DNA from: Marinobacter litoralis | GTDB taxonomy: Bacteria; Pseudomonadota; Gammaproteobacteria; Pseudomonadales; Oleiphilaceae | Reading direction: 5' to 3' | Length of the DNA stretch: 64,000 nt | NCBI RefSeq assembly: GCF_016427555.1 | Contig: NZ_JAELVS010000001.1 | Span: 434,001 to 498,000 of the forward strand | In this document: in pieces, positions 35,789 through 47,825 of the stretch | Layout of the letters: every line of letters starts with the position of its first letter | How positions within the stretch are numbered: the stretch's first letter is position 1 | Program-made: the position numbers and the translations under genes | The notes under the pieces: model-generated | Databases searched by the model: none | Seen by the model: only the letters and a program-made list of their open reading frames with translations | Told to the model about the DNA's origin: nothing

Positions 35789-35895
35789 CGTGTGGGATAG
35801 GTCTTTCCAAAACACGCTCCTTCGGCACGTCCATGTGACGCTTGAGCTCCGCCATCCATGGCTCCGCACAGTTTTGGAAAGACCTATCCCACACG
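35789..35895. repeat. Long intergenic inverted repeat C
   Basis: Perfect 25-base arms (35789-35813 and 35871-35895) surround a 57-base loop; allowing one mismatch the arms extend four bases outward. The left arm begins CGTGTGGGATAGG and ends TTTCCAAAAC. Unlike a terminator, it sits between two divergent genes (prlC and the gamma-carbonic anhydrase gene), upstream of both. Confidence 0.88.
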
Positions 35896-35934
35896 CGCCC
35901 CCAACCTCCGGGAAACGTTATAAAGGTATATGTA

Positions 35935-36474
35935 ATGGCGAATGTACGAACTCACAAGGGTAGCACACCAAAATTTGGTGAAAGTACCTGGGTAGACGAG
36001 AGTGCCGTGGTAATCGGCGATGTGGAAATGGGCAACGATTGCTCCGTTTGGCCGATGACCGTAATCCGCGGTGACATGCACAAAATCCGCATTGGCGACC
36101 GCTGCAGCATTCAGGACGGGTCGGTTTTACACATCACCCACGCCAGCGATTTCAACCCGGGCGGTTGGCCGCTGATTCTCGGTGACGATGTAACCGTAGG
36201 GCACAAAGCATTGCTGCACGGATGCACCATTGGCAGCCGGGTGCTGGTCGGCATGGGCTGTACTGTGATGGATGGGGCCGTGGTCGAAGACGAAGTGATC
36301 ATCGGGGCAGGCACCTTGGTGCCGCCGGGCAAGCGGCTTGAATCCGGTTACCTCTATGTCGGCTCGCCCTGCAAACAAGCAAGAGCGTTGAGCGACAAAG
36401 AGAAAACCTTCTTCAAGTACACCGCTGCCAACTACGTGAAGCTGAAGAACGAATACCTCGAAGCTTCAGAATAA
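35935..36474 (+). CDS. Gamma-carbonic anhydrase family protein (YrdA-like)
   Basis: A 179-residue left-handed beta-helix (hexapeptide repeat) protein. Zinc-type histidines are visible in HITHASDF and VTVGHKALLHGC, the arrangement of gamma-class carbonic anhydrases. Many YrdA-like members have weak or no measured activity, so enzymatic function is uncertain. The ATG was chosen at MANVRTHKG, with AAAGGT about eight bases upstream; an open frame extending further left runs into inverted repeat C and has no support. Confidence 0.88.
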   Translation: MANVRTHKGSTPKFGESTWVDESAVVIGDVEMGNDCSVWPMTVIRGDMHKIRIGDRCSIQDGSVLHITHASDFNPGGWPLILGDDVTVGHKALLHGCTIGSRVLVGMGCTVMDGAVVEDEVIIGAGTLVPPGKRLESGYLYVGSPCKQARALSDKEKTFFKYTAANYVKLKNEYLEASE

Positions 36475-36487
36475 GCTCAGCCGGAAC

Positions 36488-36799
36488 TCAGTTTCCGGCT
36501 GGTGCTTTGGCGCCTGCGTTTTCCAGTGCGCGGGCGTAATCGCCGCTGCGGCCATGCTTGGAGATACGGTCCAGCATGGTCTCGCCGTGCTCGTCGGTGG
36601 CATCCAGGTTGCGGCCTGCGGCAACAAAGAAGCCGACAAAGCGCTCGAAATCCTCGGCACGCATGGCTTCATAGGCACGTAACAGGACAAAATGATCCGC
36701 CTGCACCGTCTTGTCATAAGGCTCCAGATCCAGGAAGCTTTTTACCCGCTCGTCACTCCAAATTTCGTCAAGGACTTTCGGTTTATCCGGTCCGCTCAT
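36488..36799 (-). CDS. PA4642 family protein
   Basis: A 103-residue acidic, helical protein of unknown function. SGPDKPKVLDEIWSDERVKS, then ERFVGFFVAAGRNLDA and a C-terminal ISKHGRSGDYA are the conserved blocks of this pseudomonad family; the second half resembles a single ankyrin-like repeat. The start MSGPDK has GGGAG eight bases upstream, better than the ATG five codons earlier. It converges on the carbonic anhydrase gene. Confidence 0.78.
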   Translation of the reverse strand: MSGPDKPKVLDEIWSDERVKSFLDLEPYDKTVQADHFVLLRAYEAMRAEDFERFVGFFVAAGRNLDATDEHGETMLDRISKHGRSGDYARALENAGAKAPAGN

Positions 36800-36916
36800 T
36801 GATATCACTCCCAATGGATTCCAAGGATTAAGGCCGCACAGTATAAGGCTTTGAAACTGTGTCAGTTATATGAAAGTACTATGAGGATCTACACTGCAAG
36901 CATAAGGCAATGCGGG

Positions 36917-37750
36917 TCAGGGTAGAATTTCGACAGGGAAGTCGCCAACCGCTTCGTCTGTCTCACATTCGGGGTTTCGGATGGATATCTCTACCCGACG
37001 GTTCAAAGCCCGGTTTTCCGGGCTGTCGTTTGCTGCCAGCGGGCGGGTTTCAGCGCGCCCGGCCGCCATTACCCGGTCTGCCGGAATTTGTCGGTTCATC
37101 ACCAATTCGTGCACCACCGACACCGCCCTTGCCGCGGAAAGATCCCAGTTGGAGCGGTATTTACTACTGGAAATGGGGCGATCGTCAGAATGGCCAGACA
37201 CCACCACATCGCCCTCGCAGTCGGCTAACACCGTTACCACTCGTTCAATAATCGGAATCATGCCGGGTTTGATGGCCGCTTCCCCGGATCGAAACGTGGC
37301 CTCCTCGGCAAAGCGGATAACCACCTGATCTTCATCGTAATTGACTTGCAAACTACCGGCGGCGGCTTCCGGCTCCAGCTCGCGTACCAGTCTTGAGGTC
37401 AGATCCAGAACCCCGCCCGGGATCTGCCGGATTTCCGACTCCTCAGCTCGCTCGTCGATAAATTCAGGCTGATCTTGCAGGGTGTCCGATGGTTCCGGCA
37501 GCGATACCGTTTCAGACTCCACCAAGGTGATCGGCGCGCCGCCGATTCCTTCACCGATCACATTCTGGGAACCAAACGCCACCGACATGGAATTCGCCAT
37601 GGCCCGATACTTTTCCACATCCATTTCGGCAAACGAGAGCAGCAGAATAAAAAAGGTCAGCAGCAAAGTAGCCAGATCGGCAAAGGTAACGATCCAGTCT
37701 GGCGCACCGCTTTTGGCTTTTTGCCGTTTTCGAGGCCGGGGCAGCAGCAA
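36917..37750 (-). CDS. pomB: Flagellar stator protein MotB/PomB
   Basis: Stator subunit that anchors the motor to peptidoglycan. In 277 residues there is one N-terminal membrane helix with the essential aspartate in WIVTFADLATLL, a plug/linker region, and a C-terminal OmpA-like domain (VVSGHSDDRPISSSKYRSNW, NRRVEISI). The start is TTG, supported by a strong AGGAGG eight bases upstream. Four bases separate it from pomA. Na+ coupling is inferred from similarity to PomAB-type stators. Confidence 0.88.
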   Translation of the reverse strand: MLLPRPRKRQKAKSGAPDWIVTFADLATLLLTFFILLLSFAEMDVEKYRAMANSMSVAFGSQNVIGEGIGGAPITLVESETVSLPEPSDTLQDQPEFIDERAEESEIRQIPGGVLDLTSRLVRELEPEAAAGSLQVNYDEDQVVIRFAEEATFRSGEAAIKPGMIPIIERVVTVLADCEGDVVVSGHSDDRPISSSKYRSNWDLSAARAVSVVHELVMNRQIPADRVMAAGRAETRPLAANDSPENRALNRRVEISIRNPECETDEAVGDFPVEILP

Positions 37751-37753
37751 ACC

Positions 37754-38527
37754 TTATGCCTCCTTTTCAGGCGCAAGACCGGTCCGATGCTCGGGGGGCA
37801 CGTAAGACGACAGGAACTCTGTCATCACCCTTGGGTTTTCACCTCGCATAATGCTCTTGATGGAGGTAATGATCAGCATTTGGTTTCGGCCGTCGTCTTC
37901 GGCTTTCAGCTGCAGTTTTTCAGCCAGGGGCAGGGCGACCAGCTGGGCAAGGAATGCCCCGTACAGGGTCGTCAGCAAAGCGATAGCCATCGCAGGCCCA
38001 ATCGTAGAAGGGTCATCAAGGGTATTCAGCATCTGCACCAGGCCAATCAGGGTACCCAGCATGCCGATGGCCGGGGCAGACTCTCCAATGCCCCGAAACA
38101 CCCGCTCAGCCACTTCATAGCGCTCGGCAATTTGCTGGCTTTCCTGCAGTAAGGCTTCTTCCACCAGTTCCGGCGGGTGGCCGTCAACACACAGAGAAAT
38201 GGCTTTTTTCAGAAACTCATCGCTGGCTTCGTGCTCTTCGAGGCCCAAAATACCCTCTTTACGCACCTTGCGGCCCAGTTCACCCACTTCCAGAATCAGT
38301 GATGAAGGGCGGGGGAGGCGGTCGGTAAACACCGTTTTCGCCGCCAGCCGGAACGCGCTGGCAACGGTCGGCAACCTGAATTTGATCAGAGTAACCGCGA
38401 AGGTACCGCCCAGCACAATAGCCAGACCGGGCAAATTCAGGAAGGTTGTGACCGACGCATTTGCCAACATGGCAAGCAGCACAATCACAATTCCGGCGAG
38501 CAGCCCGACCAGCGTCAGAATATCCAT
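37754..38527 (-). CDS. pomA: Flagellar stator protein MotA/PomA
   Basis: Four-helix ion-channel stator subunit, 257 residues. It has the paired helices at the N-terminus, a cytoplasmic loop rich in charged residues that contacts FliG, and the signature PAIGMLGTLIGLVQML in helix three. The length and overall pattern fit PomA (Na+ type) better than the longer H+ type MotA. AAGG precedes the ATG. It forms an operon with pomB. Confidence 0.88.
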   Translation of the reverse strand: MDILTLVGLLAGIVIVLLAMLANASVTTFLNLPGLAIVLGGTFAVTLIKFRLPTVASAFRLAAKTVFTDRLPRPSSLILEVGELGRKVRKEGILGLEEHEASDEFLKKAISLCVDGHPPELVEEALLQESQQIAERYEVAERVFRGIGESAPAIGMLGTLIGLVQMLNTLDDPSTIGPAMAIALLTTLYGAFLAQLVALPLAEKLQLKAEDDGRNQMLIITSIKSIMRGENPRVMTEFLSSYVPPEHRTGLAPEKEA

Positions 38528-38562
38528 GACCTTCCCTTATGGCCGAGGTTATCCAACCCGGC

Positions 38563-40890
<2,328 letters not shown>

Positions 40891-40936
40891 AAAGAAATCG
40901 TACAACCTGCTAGGTCAAACAATGGAAACGCACCGA

Positions 40937-42076
40937 TCAGCCTCGCCGTAAGTATCCGCCCGGGGCAGAACACGCCAAACCTTCCAACTCAAGAAGCAGG
41001 AGCGACTGCATCAACTGATCGGCCGGCAATCCGGTGGCAAGACTCAGTGCATCGGTAGACTGTGGATCATACCCCAAAGCCTCGAATACCGCGATTTCCC
41101 GACTGTCTAGATCGGGTTTCTCGACGGCAGGGACAGACACCGGCGCGGTTGCTTCTTGCATCGACCACCAGGTGCCCAGTTCTTCCAGCACATCATCGGC
41201 GGTTTCCACCAGTCGTGCGCCTTGCTTGATCAACTGATGACAGCCTTTAGCCACCGTACTGTGGATCGAACCGGGAATGGCGAACACCTCACGGCCCTGC
41301 TCAAGGGCGGTTCTGGCGGTAATCAGTGACCCGCTTTTCAAACTGGCCTCAACCACCAGCACGCCTCGGCTCAAGCCACTGATGATGCGATTTCGCTGGG
41401 GGAAATAGGCCGCTCTAGCCTGAGTACCCGGAGGATATTCCGACACAATCAGACCGTTATCCACAATACGGTGGGCCAGTTTTCGATGCTGCGCCGGGTA
41501 CAGCCGATCCAGCCCACAGCCCACCACGGCAATAGTCGGATGGCCCGCGTCCAGCGCACCGGCGTGGGCCGCACCGTCAATGCCCAGCGCCAGCCCGCTG
41601 GTGATCAGCAAGCCTCGCCTGCTCAGCTCCGCGGCAAATTGCCGGGCGTGATCCAGGCCTTGCCGCGTGGCATTGCGACTACCCACCACACCAATCTGGT
41701 CTTGCAACAACAACCGGCTATCGCCCAACAGGTATAGCACCAGTGGCGCATTGTGTATCTGCCGCAGCGCCTCCGGAAAATCGGGATGATTCTGGCCAAT
41801 GATCGCAATGCCGTGTTGCAGGCACGCTTGATGGATCCAGAGCGCATGCTGAATTTTGGGGTGATGGACATCCCCCGCTTGCCACGCATGCACCAGTTCG
41901 ATGGCTTCTGTTCCTAGGCCTAACGCTTTGAGGGTAGCGGCGTTCAGATCAAGCGCATCAACCAGACTCGCGGTGTTGGACTGCACACGTTCACGAACCC
42001 GCACACCAAACCGGGGAAGAAGCGAAAGCACCAGCCAGCGGCCAGCCTCAGACTGCAGAATTTCCTGTTCCGACAT
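40937..42076 (-). CDS. dprA: DNA-processing protein DprA/Smf
   Basis: Loads RecA on incoming single-stranded DNA during natural transformation. The 379 residues contain a SAM-like N-terminal part, the Rossmann-like core with VGSRNATRQG, SGLALGIDGAAHAGAL, VVGCGLDRLYP and FPQRNRIISGLS, and a C-terminal winged-helix-like domain (DALSLATGLPADQLMQSLL). It precedes the LysM gene's stop end in the usual dprA-LysM-def-fmt arrangement. Confidence 0.93.
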   Translation of the reverse strand: MSEQEILQSEAGRWLVLSLLPRFGVRVRERVQSNTASLVDALDLNAATLKALGLGTEAIELVHAWQAGDVHHPKIQHALWIHQACLQHGIAIIGQNHPDFPEALRQIHNAPLVLYLLGDSRLLLQDQIGVVGSRNATRQGLDHARQFAAELSRRGLLITSGLALGIDGAAHAGALDAGHPTIAVVGCGLDRLYPAQHRKLAHRIVDNGLIVSEYPPGTQARAAYFPQRNRIISGLSRGVLVVEASLKSGSLITARTALEQGREVFAIPGSIHSTVAKGCHQLIKQGARLVETADDVLEELGTWWSMQEATAPVSVPAVEKPDLDSREIAVFEALGYDPQSTDALSLATGLPADQLMQSLLLLELEGLACSAPGGYLRRG

Positions 42077-42181
42077 TTTTCATCCTTGAAAACAATAATG
42101 GCCGGGCACTCCGGCCCAGCCATTCAACGGTATTGCTAACCACCACGCGCCGCCCGAACAGGCTACGCAGGCAGGGAAGTA

Positions 42182-43195
42182 TCAGGGGTTAACGACCTTG
42201 TCACCCACCGACAACGAACGGGTCGCCTTCAGTACCAGCCCGTAGCTCATCTTTTCGTAAACCTGGAACACCATCAGCAGGCCGGCGCGCTCGGATGGCA
42301 GCTCTATGGTTTCTCCGGTTATCGGGTCGCGAACACGGTTACCGGCTTTCATCACCGCCAACACGTTCCCCGCCTTCATACCTTCACGAGCACCGCGGTT
42401 AATGGCCACCACGTTGTACTGGCCAATCTGGTTTACGCCGCCATCTACCGAGATCATCTTGCCTTCGATCTGCTCATCGGGCGAACTGGGCATAAAGTTG
42501 GTGGTCAAACGGCGGTCTTCACTCACCAGCAAGCGGTCGCCAATGCGCACTTCTTCGCTGGAGCGGGTCAGATTAACGGTCAGCACGTCGCCGTTCTCGG
42601 CCGCCACGTTACCCCGCGCAATACTGCGCGCTTCCAGCCCCAGGAACTCGCCGGTATCAGGATCAACAAATTCCTGGCTGCGGCGGAACACGCCAACCCG
42701 ATCAGCAGGCTTTTCACCGCGGGCGTAGATTTTGTCTCCGGCACCGGTGATGATGCGGCCGTCTTCGCCTTCCAGCACATACGGCGCACCGTTGATTTCT
42801 TCAGGGCTGACGATGCGGGTGTCGGTCAGGAAGCTGGCAATGGCATCCAGCGGAATCGCGGGAATTGGCGTATCAATGGCTTCGGAACGGATTTGAGGAG
42901 ACAGTTTCACATCGCCGGACGCCACCTTGGTGATGCGCGGTTTGCCGTCAATGTAAACCAGCGCCAGACGATCACCCGGGTAAATCAGGTGCGGGTTGGC
43001 AACCTGCGGATTAACGTGCCAGATTTCCGGCCAGTACCAAGGGTTGTTCAAAAAACGCCCTGAAATGTCCCAAAGGGTATCCCCTTTGACGACGGTGTAA
43101 CGCTCAGGATGGTCAGCTTTGAACTCGGGTTGTGCCTGGACCCAAGAGGTAAACAGCAGCGTGGTAGCCGCCAGAGCGTACAACAATTTCCTCAT
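42182..43195 (-). CDS. LysM peptidoglycan-binding exported protein
   Basis: A 337-residue secreted or periplasmic protein. It has a signal peptide (MRKLLYALAATTLLFTSWVQA), then one LysM domain at about 30-85 (YTVVKGDTLWDISGRFLNNP, NPQVANPHLIYPGDRL), then a long domain without recognised motifs. This protein type is regularly found divergent from def beside dprA. The ATG at MRKLLY was chosen because AAGGAT precedes it; 18 upstream in-frame codons have no support. Confidence 0.88.
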   Translation of the reverse strand: MRKLLYALAATTLLFTSWVQAQPEFKADHPERYTVVKGDTLWDISGRFLNNPWYWPEIWHVNPQVANPHLIYPGDRLALVYIDGKPRITKVASGDVKLSPQIRSEAIDTPIPAIPLDAIASFLTDTRIVSPEEINGAPYVLEGEDGRIITGAGDKIYARGEKPADRVGVFRRSQEFVDPDTGEFLGLEARSIARGNVAAENGDVLTVNLTRSSEEVRIGDRLLVSEDRRLTTNFMPSSPDEQIEGKMISVDGGVNQIGQYNVVAINRGAREGMKAGNVLAVMKAGNRVRDPITGETIELPSERAGLLMVFQVYEKMSYGLVLKATRSLSVGDKVVNP

Positions 43196-43381
43196 CGTCT
43201 GTATCCTTGATCGCGTGCCTTGAATCTTAGCGTTCGGTAACGTCACCACAGATCATCCGCAGCTTGTTACACTGTTATTCCCGTTACTATAGAAGATGTA
43301 TGGGGATTTGTGATGTTATCTTTTGTTCTTCCAGTAAATTCTGCGGAATAATCGATAGAATCCTACTATTAACTGATCAGT

Positions 43382-43411
43382 TTGTACTCAATCGGTAATT
43401 TATCGGATAAT
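43382..43411 (+). promoter_or_regulatory. Candidate sigma-70 promoter for def
   Basis: TTGTAC and GATAAT are separated by 18 bases in an AT-rich 299-base gap between the divergent LysM and def genes. The predicted transcript start is near 43418, about 75 bases before the def ATG. The rest of the gap shows no other element I can name. Confidence 0.45.
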
Positions 43412-43494
43412 ACCCCCATCACACATGCTTCATAATAGAATTGTGAAGAAAATTTGCGCAGTACGCTGTCGCATTTCAGAGAAGCCAGAGCACT

Positions 43495-43998
43495 ATGATT
43501 CTAGATATTCTTGAGTACCCCGATCCGCGCCTACGCACCATTGCCAAGCCGGTAGACGAGGTAACCGACGAGATCCGAACGTTGATCGACGACATGTTCG
43601 AGACCATGTACGATGCGCCCGGCATTGGCCTGGCGGCGACGCAGGTGAACGTGCACAAGCAGATCATCGTGATGGATTTGTCCGAAGACAAGAGCGAGCC
43701 AAGGGTGTTCATCAACCCGAAAGTGGAAGTACTGGATGGCGATCTGGAAGCCATGCAGGAAGGCTGCCTGTCCGTCCCCGGTTTTTACGAAGATGTAAAA
43801 CGCATCGAACACGTTCGCATTACCGCCAAAGACCGAAACGGTGAAGACTTTGAACTGGAAGCCACCGGCCTTCTGGCGGTTTGTATCCAGCACGAGATGG
43901 ACCACCTGAACGGCAAATTGTTTGTGGATTACCTCAGCTCTCTCAAGCGCAACCGCATTCGCAAGAAGCTGGAAAAACTCCACAAGCAAAGCGCCTGA
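43495..43998 (+). CDS. def: Peptide deformylase
   Basis: Metallohydrolase that removes the N-formyl group from new proteins. The 167 residues carry the three family motifs: [13 protein letters not shown] and the metal-binding QHEMDHLNG. It is paired with fmt, which adds the formyl group to initiator tRNA. Confidence 0.96.
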   Translation: MILDILEYPDPRLRTIAKPVDEVTDEIRTLIDDMFETMYDAPGIGLAATQVNVHKQIIVMDLSEDKSEPRVFINPKVEVLDGDLEAMQEGCLSVPGFYEDVKRIEHVRITAKDRNGEDFELEATGLLAVCIQHEMDHLNGKLFVDYLSSLKRNRIRKKLEKLHKQSA

Positions 43999-44041
43999 GT
44001 CCGAGCCGGATAATGGCGCCAAGCTGCATACCGAATTCAGG

Positions 44042-44065
44042 ACCGGGTTACGACCCGGTTTTTTC
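44042..44065 (+). terminator. Intrinsic terminator between def and fmt
   Basis: Seven-pair stem ACCGGGT/ACCCGGT with a TACG tetraloop, followed by six T residues. It ends about 30 bases before the fmt start, leaving little room for an internal promoter, so it probably reduces rather than abolishes read-through into fmt. Confidence 0.7.
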
Positions 44066-44094
44066 GTATTCAACGACACAGAGATAACACCAAC

Positions 44095-45030
44095 GTGCGC
44101 ATTGTTTTTGCCGGAACTCCGGATTTCGCTGCCATCGCCCTGAAAGCCATTCTTGCGGCAGGGCACACTGTTGTAGGCGTTTACAGTCAGCCTGACAGGC
44201 CCGCCGGCCGGGGCCGAAAACTGATGCCCAGCCCGGTAAAACAAGTGGCTCTGGATGCCGACATCCCTGTGTTTCAGCCCCAGAGTTTAAAGCCCGAAGA
44301 CGCACAACAAGAGCTGGCCGCCCTGAAGCCAGACGTGATTATCGTTGCGGCCTACGGTCTGATTTTGCCGAAAGCGGTTCTGGAGATACCAAGCCACGGC
44401 TGCCTGAACATCCACGCCTCGCTGTTGCCTCGTTGGCGCGGTGCCGCTCCGATTCAGCGGGCCATTGCCGCCGGTGACGCCGAAACCGGCATCACCATCA
44501 TGCAGATGGATGTCGGCCTGGATACCGGCGACATGCTGCTGAAAACCGTTACCCCGATTAACCCGGACGATACTGGTGGCAGCCTGCATGACCGGTTGGC
44601 GGAAATGGGTGGTAACGCAATCGTGGAGGCATTGGCCAAACTGAAACAGGGCTCGTTGACCGGCGTGGCCCAGAATGACGACGAAGCTTGCTACGCCCAC
44701 AAGCTGTCCAAAGAAGAAGGTCACATTGACTGGCACAACAGCGCCACCGACATTGAACGTCTGATCCGGGCATTCAACCCCTGGCCGGGCACCTTCACCG
44801 ATCTGGGCGAACAACGCATCCGCCTGCATCAGGCACAGGCACTGGAGCAGGGCAGCGACAAAGCGCCCGGCACCGTGCTGCGCCGAGAGCGCGAAGGCAT
44901 CGACATTGCCTGCGGTACCGGCAGTCTGAGAGTGACCAAAGTACAACTGCCCGGCACCCGCGCCCTGAGCGTGAACGATTTGATTAACGGCGGCAAACCC
45001 GTGCTGATGCCTGCACAGGAGCTGAACTGA
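44095..45030 (+). CDS. fmt: Methionyl-tRNA formyltransferase
   Basis: Formylates initiator Met-tRNA using 10-formyl-tetrahydrofolate. The 311-residue protein starts with the Rossmann-like IVFAGTPDFAAIAL and contains the catalytic block NIHASLLPRWRGAAPIQRAI with Asn/His/Asp residues, and the C-terminal OB-fold-like tRNA domain. The start is GTG. rsmB begins two bases after its stop. Confidence 0.95.
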   Translation: MRIVFAGTPDFAAIALKAILAAGHTVVGVYSQPDRPAGRGRKLMPSPVKQVALDADIPVFQPQSLKPEDAQQELAALKPDVIIVAAYGLILPKAVLEIPSHGCLNIHASLLPRWRGAAPIQRAIAAGDAETGITIMQMDVGLDTGDMLLKTVTPINPDDTGGSLHDRLAEMGGNAIVEALAKLKQGSLTGVAQNDDEACYAHKLSKEEGHIDWHNSATDIERLIRAFNPWPGTFTDLGEQRIRLHQAQALEQGSDKAPGTVLRREREGIDIACGTGSLRVTKVQLPGTRALSVNDLINGGKPVLMPAQELN

Positions 45031-45032
45031 TC

Positions 45033-46334
45033 ATGTTCTATGACTCCCTGCCGTTTCGCGCGGTAGCCGCGGACGTGCTGCTCGCCGTCGAAAACGGACA
45101 GTCGCTGTCGCAATGCCTGCCCTACGCTCTGAGCCAATTGCCTCCCGAGCAGCGGCCCCAGCTGCAGGCCATTTGCTACGGCACCTGCCGCTGGTTTCAC
45201 CGGCTGGACGGTGAACTCAATCAACGCCTGAAAAAACCCATTCGCAAATCGGATCGGGTGATTCATCATCTGATGTTGGTTGCTCTGTTCCAGCTTCGCT
45301 TCAGTGAACAGGCCACCTACGCGGTGCTCAATGAAACCGTGGAAGCCTGCCGCGCATTGGATCGGCCCCACCTGACCGGCCTGGTCAACGGCGTCTTAAG
45401 AGCCGCCGAGCGGGAAGGAGCGCCAGAGCCGGGCGACGACAGCAGTCGCTACAGCCATCCGGTCTGGATGGTGGAAAAGCTCCGCCACAACTGGCCCGAG
45501 CACTGGCAAACCATCCTCGATGCCAACAACACACAGGCACCGATGACCCTACGGGTTAACGCCCTGCGCTTTAGCCGCGACGAATATCTGAAGTTACTGA
45601 CCGATGCCGGCATTGGCGCCAAAGCCACCCGCTTCGCCCCGTTTGGCATTCAGCTGGAGCGCCCGGTTCCTGTGGATAACTTGCCCTGGTTTGAAGACGG
45701 CGCTGTCAGTGTTCAGGATGAAGCCGCCCAGCTGTGCACCACACTGCTGGATCTGCAGCCCGGTCAACGTGTACTTGATGCCTGCGCCGCCCCCGGCGGC
45801 AAAACCTGCGCTATTCTGGAAAACTGCGCCGAGCTGTCTGAAGTGGTCGCCATTGACGAATCCGCCGACCGCCTGCCTCGGGTGCAGGAAAACCTCGACC
45901 GGCTGGATCTGAATGCTCGCCTGTTGCAAGCCGATGCCGCAGACATAGAGCAATGGTGGGACGGCCAGGCCTTTGACCGCATCCTGCTGGACGTACCCTG
46001 CAGCGCCACCGGTGTTATCCGCCGGCACCCGGACATCAAACTGTTGCGCCGGGAATCCGACATCGTGCCGCTAGCCGGTATTCAACTTGGTCTGCTGAAC
46101 GCCATGTGGTCTATCCTGAAACCCGGAGGCCGCTTGGTGTACGCCACCTGCTCGGTGTTTCCACAAGAGAACCATCGCATCATTCAGCGCTTTTTGAAGC
46201 AGCAAGAACATGCGCAGCTGGTTCCCATCGAAGCGGGCTGGGGCCTGAACATGGATGCCGGTCGCAATTTGCTGCCGGACCCCAATAGCCATGACGGCTT
46301 TTTCTACGCCGTGCTGGAGAAACCTGACGCATGA
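45033..46334 (+). CDS. rsmB: 16S rRNA (cytosine-967-C5)-methyltransferase
   Basis: S-adenosylmethionine-dependent RNA methyltransferase, 433 residues. An N-terminal NusB-like RNA-binding domain (about 1-140) precedes the catalytic domain with [10 protein letters not shown] (SAM site), [17 protein letters not shown] (one catalytic cysteine) and [12 protein letters not shown] (the nucleophile cysteine). Its stop overlaps the trkA start (ATGA). Confidence 0.95.
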   Translation: MFYDSLPFRAVAADVLLAVENGQSLSQCLPYALSQLPPEQRPQLQAICYGTCRWFHRLDGELNQRLKKPIRKSDRVIHHLMLVALFQLRFSEQATYAVLNETVEACRALDRPHLTGLVNGVLRAAEREGAPEPGDDSSRYSHPVWMVEKLRHNWPEHWQTILDANNTQAPMTLRVNALRFSRDEYLKLLTDAGIGAKATRFAPFGIQLERPVPVDNLPWFEDGAVSVQDEAAQLCTTLLDLQPGQRVLDACAAPGGKTCAILENCAELSEVVAIDESADRLPRVQENLDRLDLNARLLQADAADIEQWWDGQAFDRILLDVPCSATGVIRRHPDIKLLRRESDIVPLAGIQLGLLNAMWSILKPGGRLVYATCSVFPQENHRIIQRFLKQQEHAQLVPIEAGWGLNMDAGRNLLPDPNSHDGFFYAVLEKPDA

Positions 46335-47734
46335 ACATCCTGATTCTCGGTGCGGGCCAGGTCGGCGGGACACTGGCCGAACACCTCGCCAATGAAGCCA
46401 ACGACATCACCGTTATCGACAGCGACAGCGTTCGCCTTCGGGAGCTGCAAGATCGCCTCGACATTCGTACAGTGCATGGAAAGGCGTCTTACCCGGCGGT
46501 ACTGAACGAAGCCAATGCGGAAGATGCTGACATGGTTATCGCGGTTACCAACAGCGATGAAACCAACATGGTGGCCTGCCAGGTGGCCAAGCTGCTGCAC
46601 AAAACCCCGACCACCATCTGCCGGGTGCGCGCGGGCTCCTATCTGGCCAACCCCGCACTGTTCTACAACAAGGATACCGATAAAGAGCTTGATCGGTTAC
46701 GGGGCTTTCCGATTGATGTCATCATCAGCCCGGAGCAGCTGGTTACCAAGCACATCACCCGGCTGATCGAATACCCCGGCACGCTTCAGGTGTTGGAGTT
46801 CTCCAAAGGCCTGACCCGGCTGGTGGCTATCAAAGCCATCGAAGGCGGCCCTCTGGTCGGCCGTGAGCTTTCTTATCTGCGCACCCACATGCCGAAGATC
46901 GACACCCGGGTTGCCGCCATTTTCCGGAAAGATCGCGCCATCATCCCGAAAGGCGATACCGTGATCGAAGACGGCGATGAAGTGTTCTTCATTGCCGCCA
47001 CCGACCATATCCGCTCGGTGATGAGCGAGTTGCAGCCGCTTTCTAAGCCCTACAAACGCATCTTCATTTGTGGTGGTGGCAACATTGGCTACCGGCTGGC
47101 ACGAGCACTGGATAGCCGATATCAGGTAAAAATTCTCGAGCGCGATCACGAACGCTGCGTGATGTTGTCGGAAAAGCTGCGCAAAACGGTGGTACTGGAA
47201 GGCAGCGGTGCCAACAAAGACATTCTGGTGGAAGAAAACATCGAGAATACCGATGTCTTTTGCGCCGTCACCAACGACGACGAAACCAACATCATTGCGT
47301 CGCTGTTGGCCAAGCGCTTGGGTGCCCGTAAAGTACTGACCCTGATCAACAACCCCGACTACGTGGATTTGATTCAGGGCGGCGTTATCGACGTGGCCAT
47401 CTCGCCCCAGCAAACCACCATCGGCAGTTTGCTGACCCACGTGCGCCGGGGCGACGTGGTGAACGTGCACGCATTGCGCCGCGGCGCCGCCGAGGCCATC
47501 GAGGCCATTGCCCACGGCGACCACCGGTCCTCGAAAGTGGTGGGCCGACGGCTGGATGAAATCCATCTGCCACCGGGCACCACCATTGGCGCCATCGTGC
47601 GCCATGGCGAGGTTCTGATTGCACACGACCACTTGCGGGTGCAGCCGAACGACCACGTTATTCTGTTCCTGGTCGATAAATCCCGCATCCGGGATGTGGA
47701 GAAGCTGTTCCACGTGGGGCTGACGTTCTTTTGA
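46331..47734 (+). CDS. trkA: Trk potassium system peripheral protein TrkA
   Basis: Cytoplasmic NAD(H)-binding gating protein of the Trk K+ uptake system. The 467 residues form two tandem TrkA-N/TrkA-C units: the first nucleotide site is [15 protein letters not shown], the second [15 protein letters not shown] near residue 237. The length is standard. It needs a TrkH/TrkI membrane partner, which is not in this window. Confidence 0.95.
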   Translation: MNILILGAGQVGGTLAEHLANEANDITVIDSDSVRLRELQDRLDIRTVHGKASYPAVLNEANAEDADMVIAVTNSDETNMVACQVAKLLHKTPTTICRVRAGSYLANPALFYNKDTDKELDRLRGFPIDVIISPEQLVTKHITRLIEYPGTLQVLEFSKGLTRLVAIKAIEGGPLVGRELSYLRTHMPKIDTRVAAIFRKDRAIIPKGDTVIEDGDEVFFIAATDHIRSVMSELQPLSKPYKRIFICGGGNIGYRLARALDSRYQVKILERDHERCVMLSEKLRKTVVLEGSGANKDILVEENIENTDVFCAVTNDDETNIIASLLAKRLGARKVLTLINNPDYVDLIQGGVIDVAISPQQTTIGSLLTHVRRGDVVNVHALRRGAAEAIEAIAHGDHRSSKVVGRRLDEIHLPPGTTIGAIVRHGEVLIAHDHLRVQPNDHVILFLVDKSRIRDVEKLFHVGLTFF

Positions 47735-47768
47735 TTGATCCCGAACACATCAATACGCAGATTGGCAC

Positions 47769-47798
47769 TTAGAAAAGCAGCGCCAGCCAGCGTATAAT
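47769..47798 (+). promoter_or_regulatory. Candidate sigma-70 promoter for glyQS
   Basis: A perfect -10 hexamer TATAAT is preceded, 18 bases upstream, by TTAGAA as a weak -35. The predicted transcript would start near 47805, about 20 bases before glyQ. No T-box-like leader fits in that space. Confidence 0.5.
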
Positions 47799-47825
47799 GC
47801 GCGTTTTAAATTTTCGGAGTGTTCC

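Noticed and set aside
46697..47713. 338-codon open frame opposite trkA, and a similar one opposite glyQ (47769-48767)
   Set aside because: Both lie fully inside clear housekeeping genes and the translated products are rich in His, Gln and Val, as is typical of antisense readings of GC-rich genes.
47735..47825. Riboswitch or T-box before glyQ
   Set aside because: A promoter-like TATAAT leaves only about 20 bases of leader, which is too short for either element.
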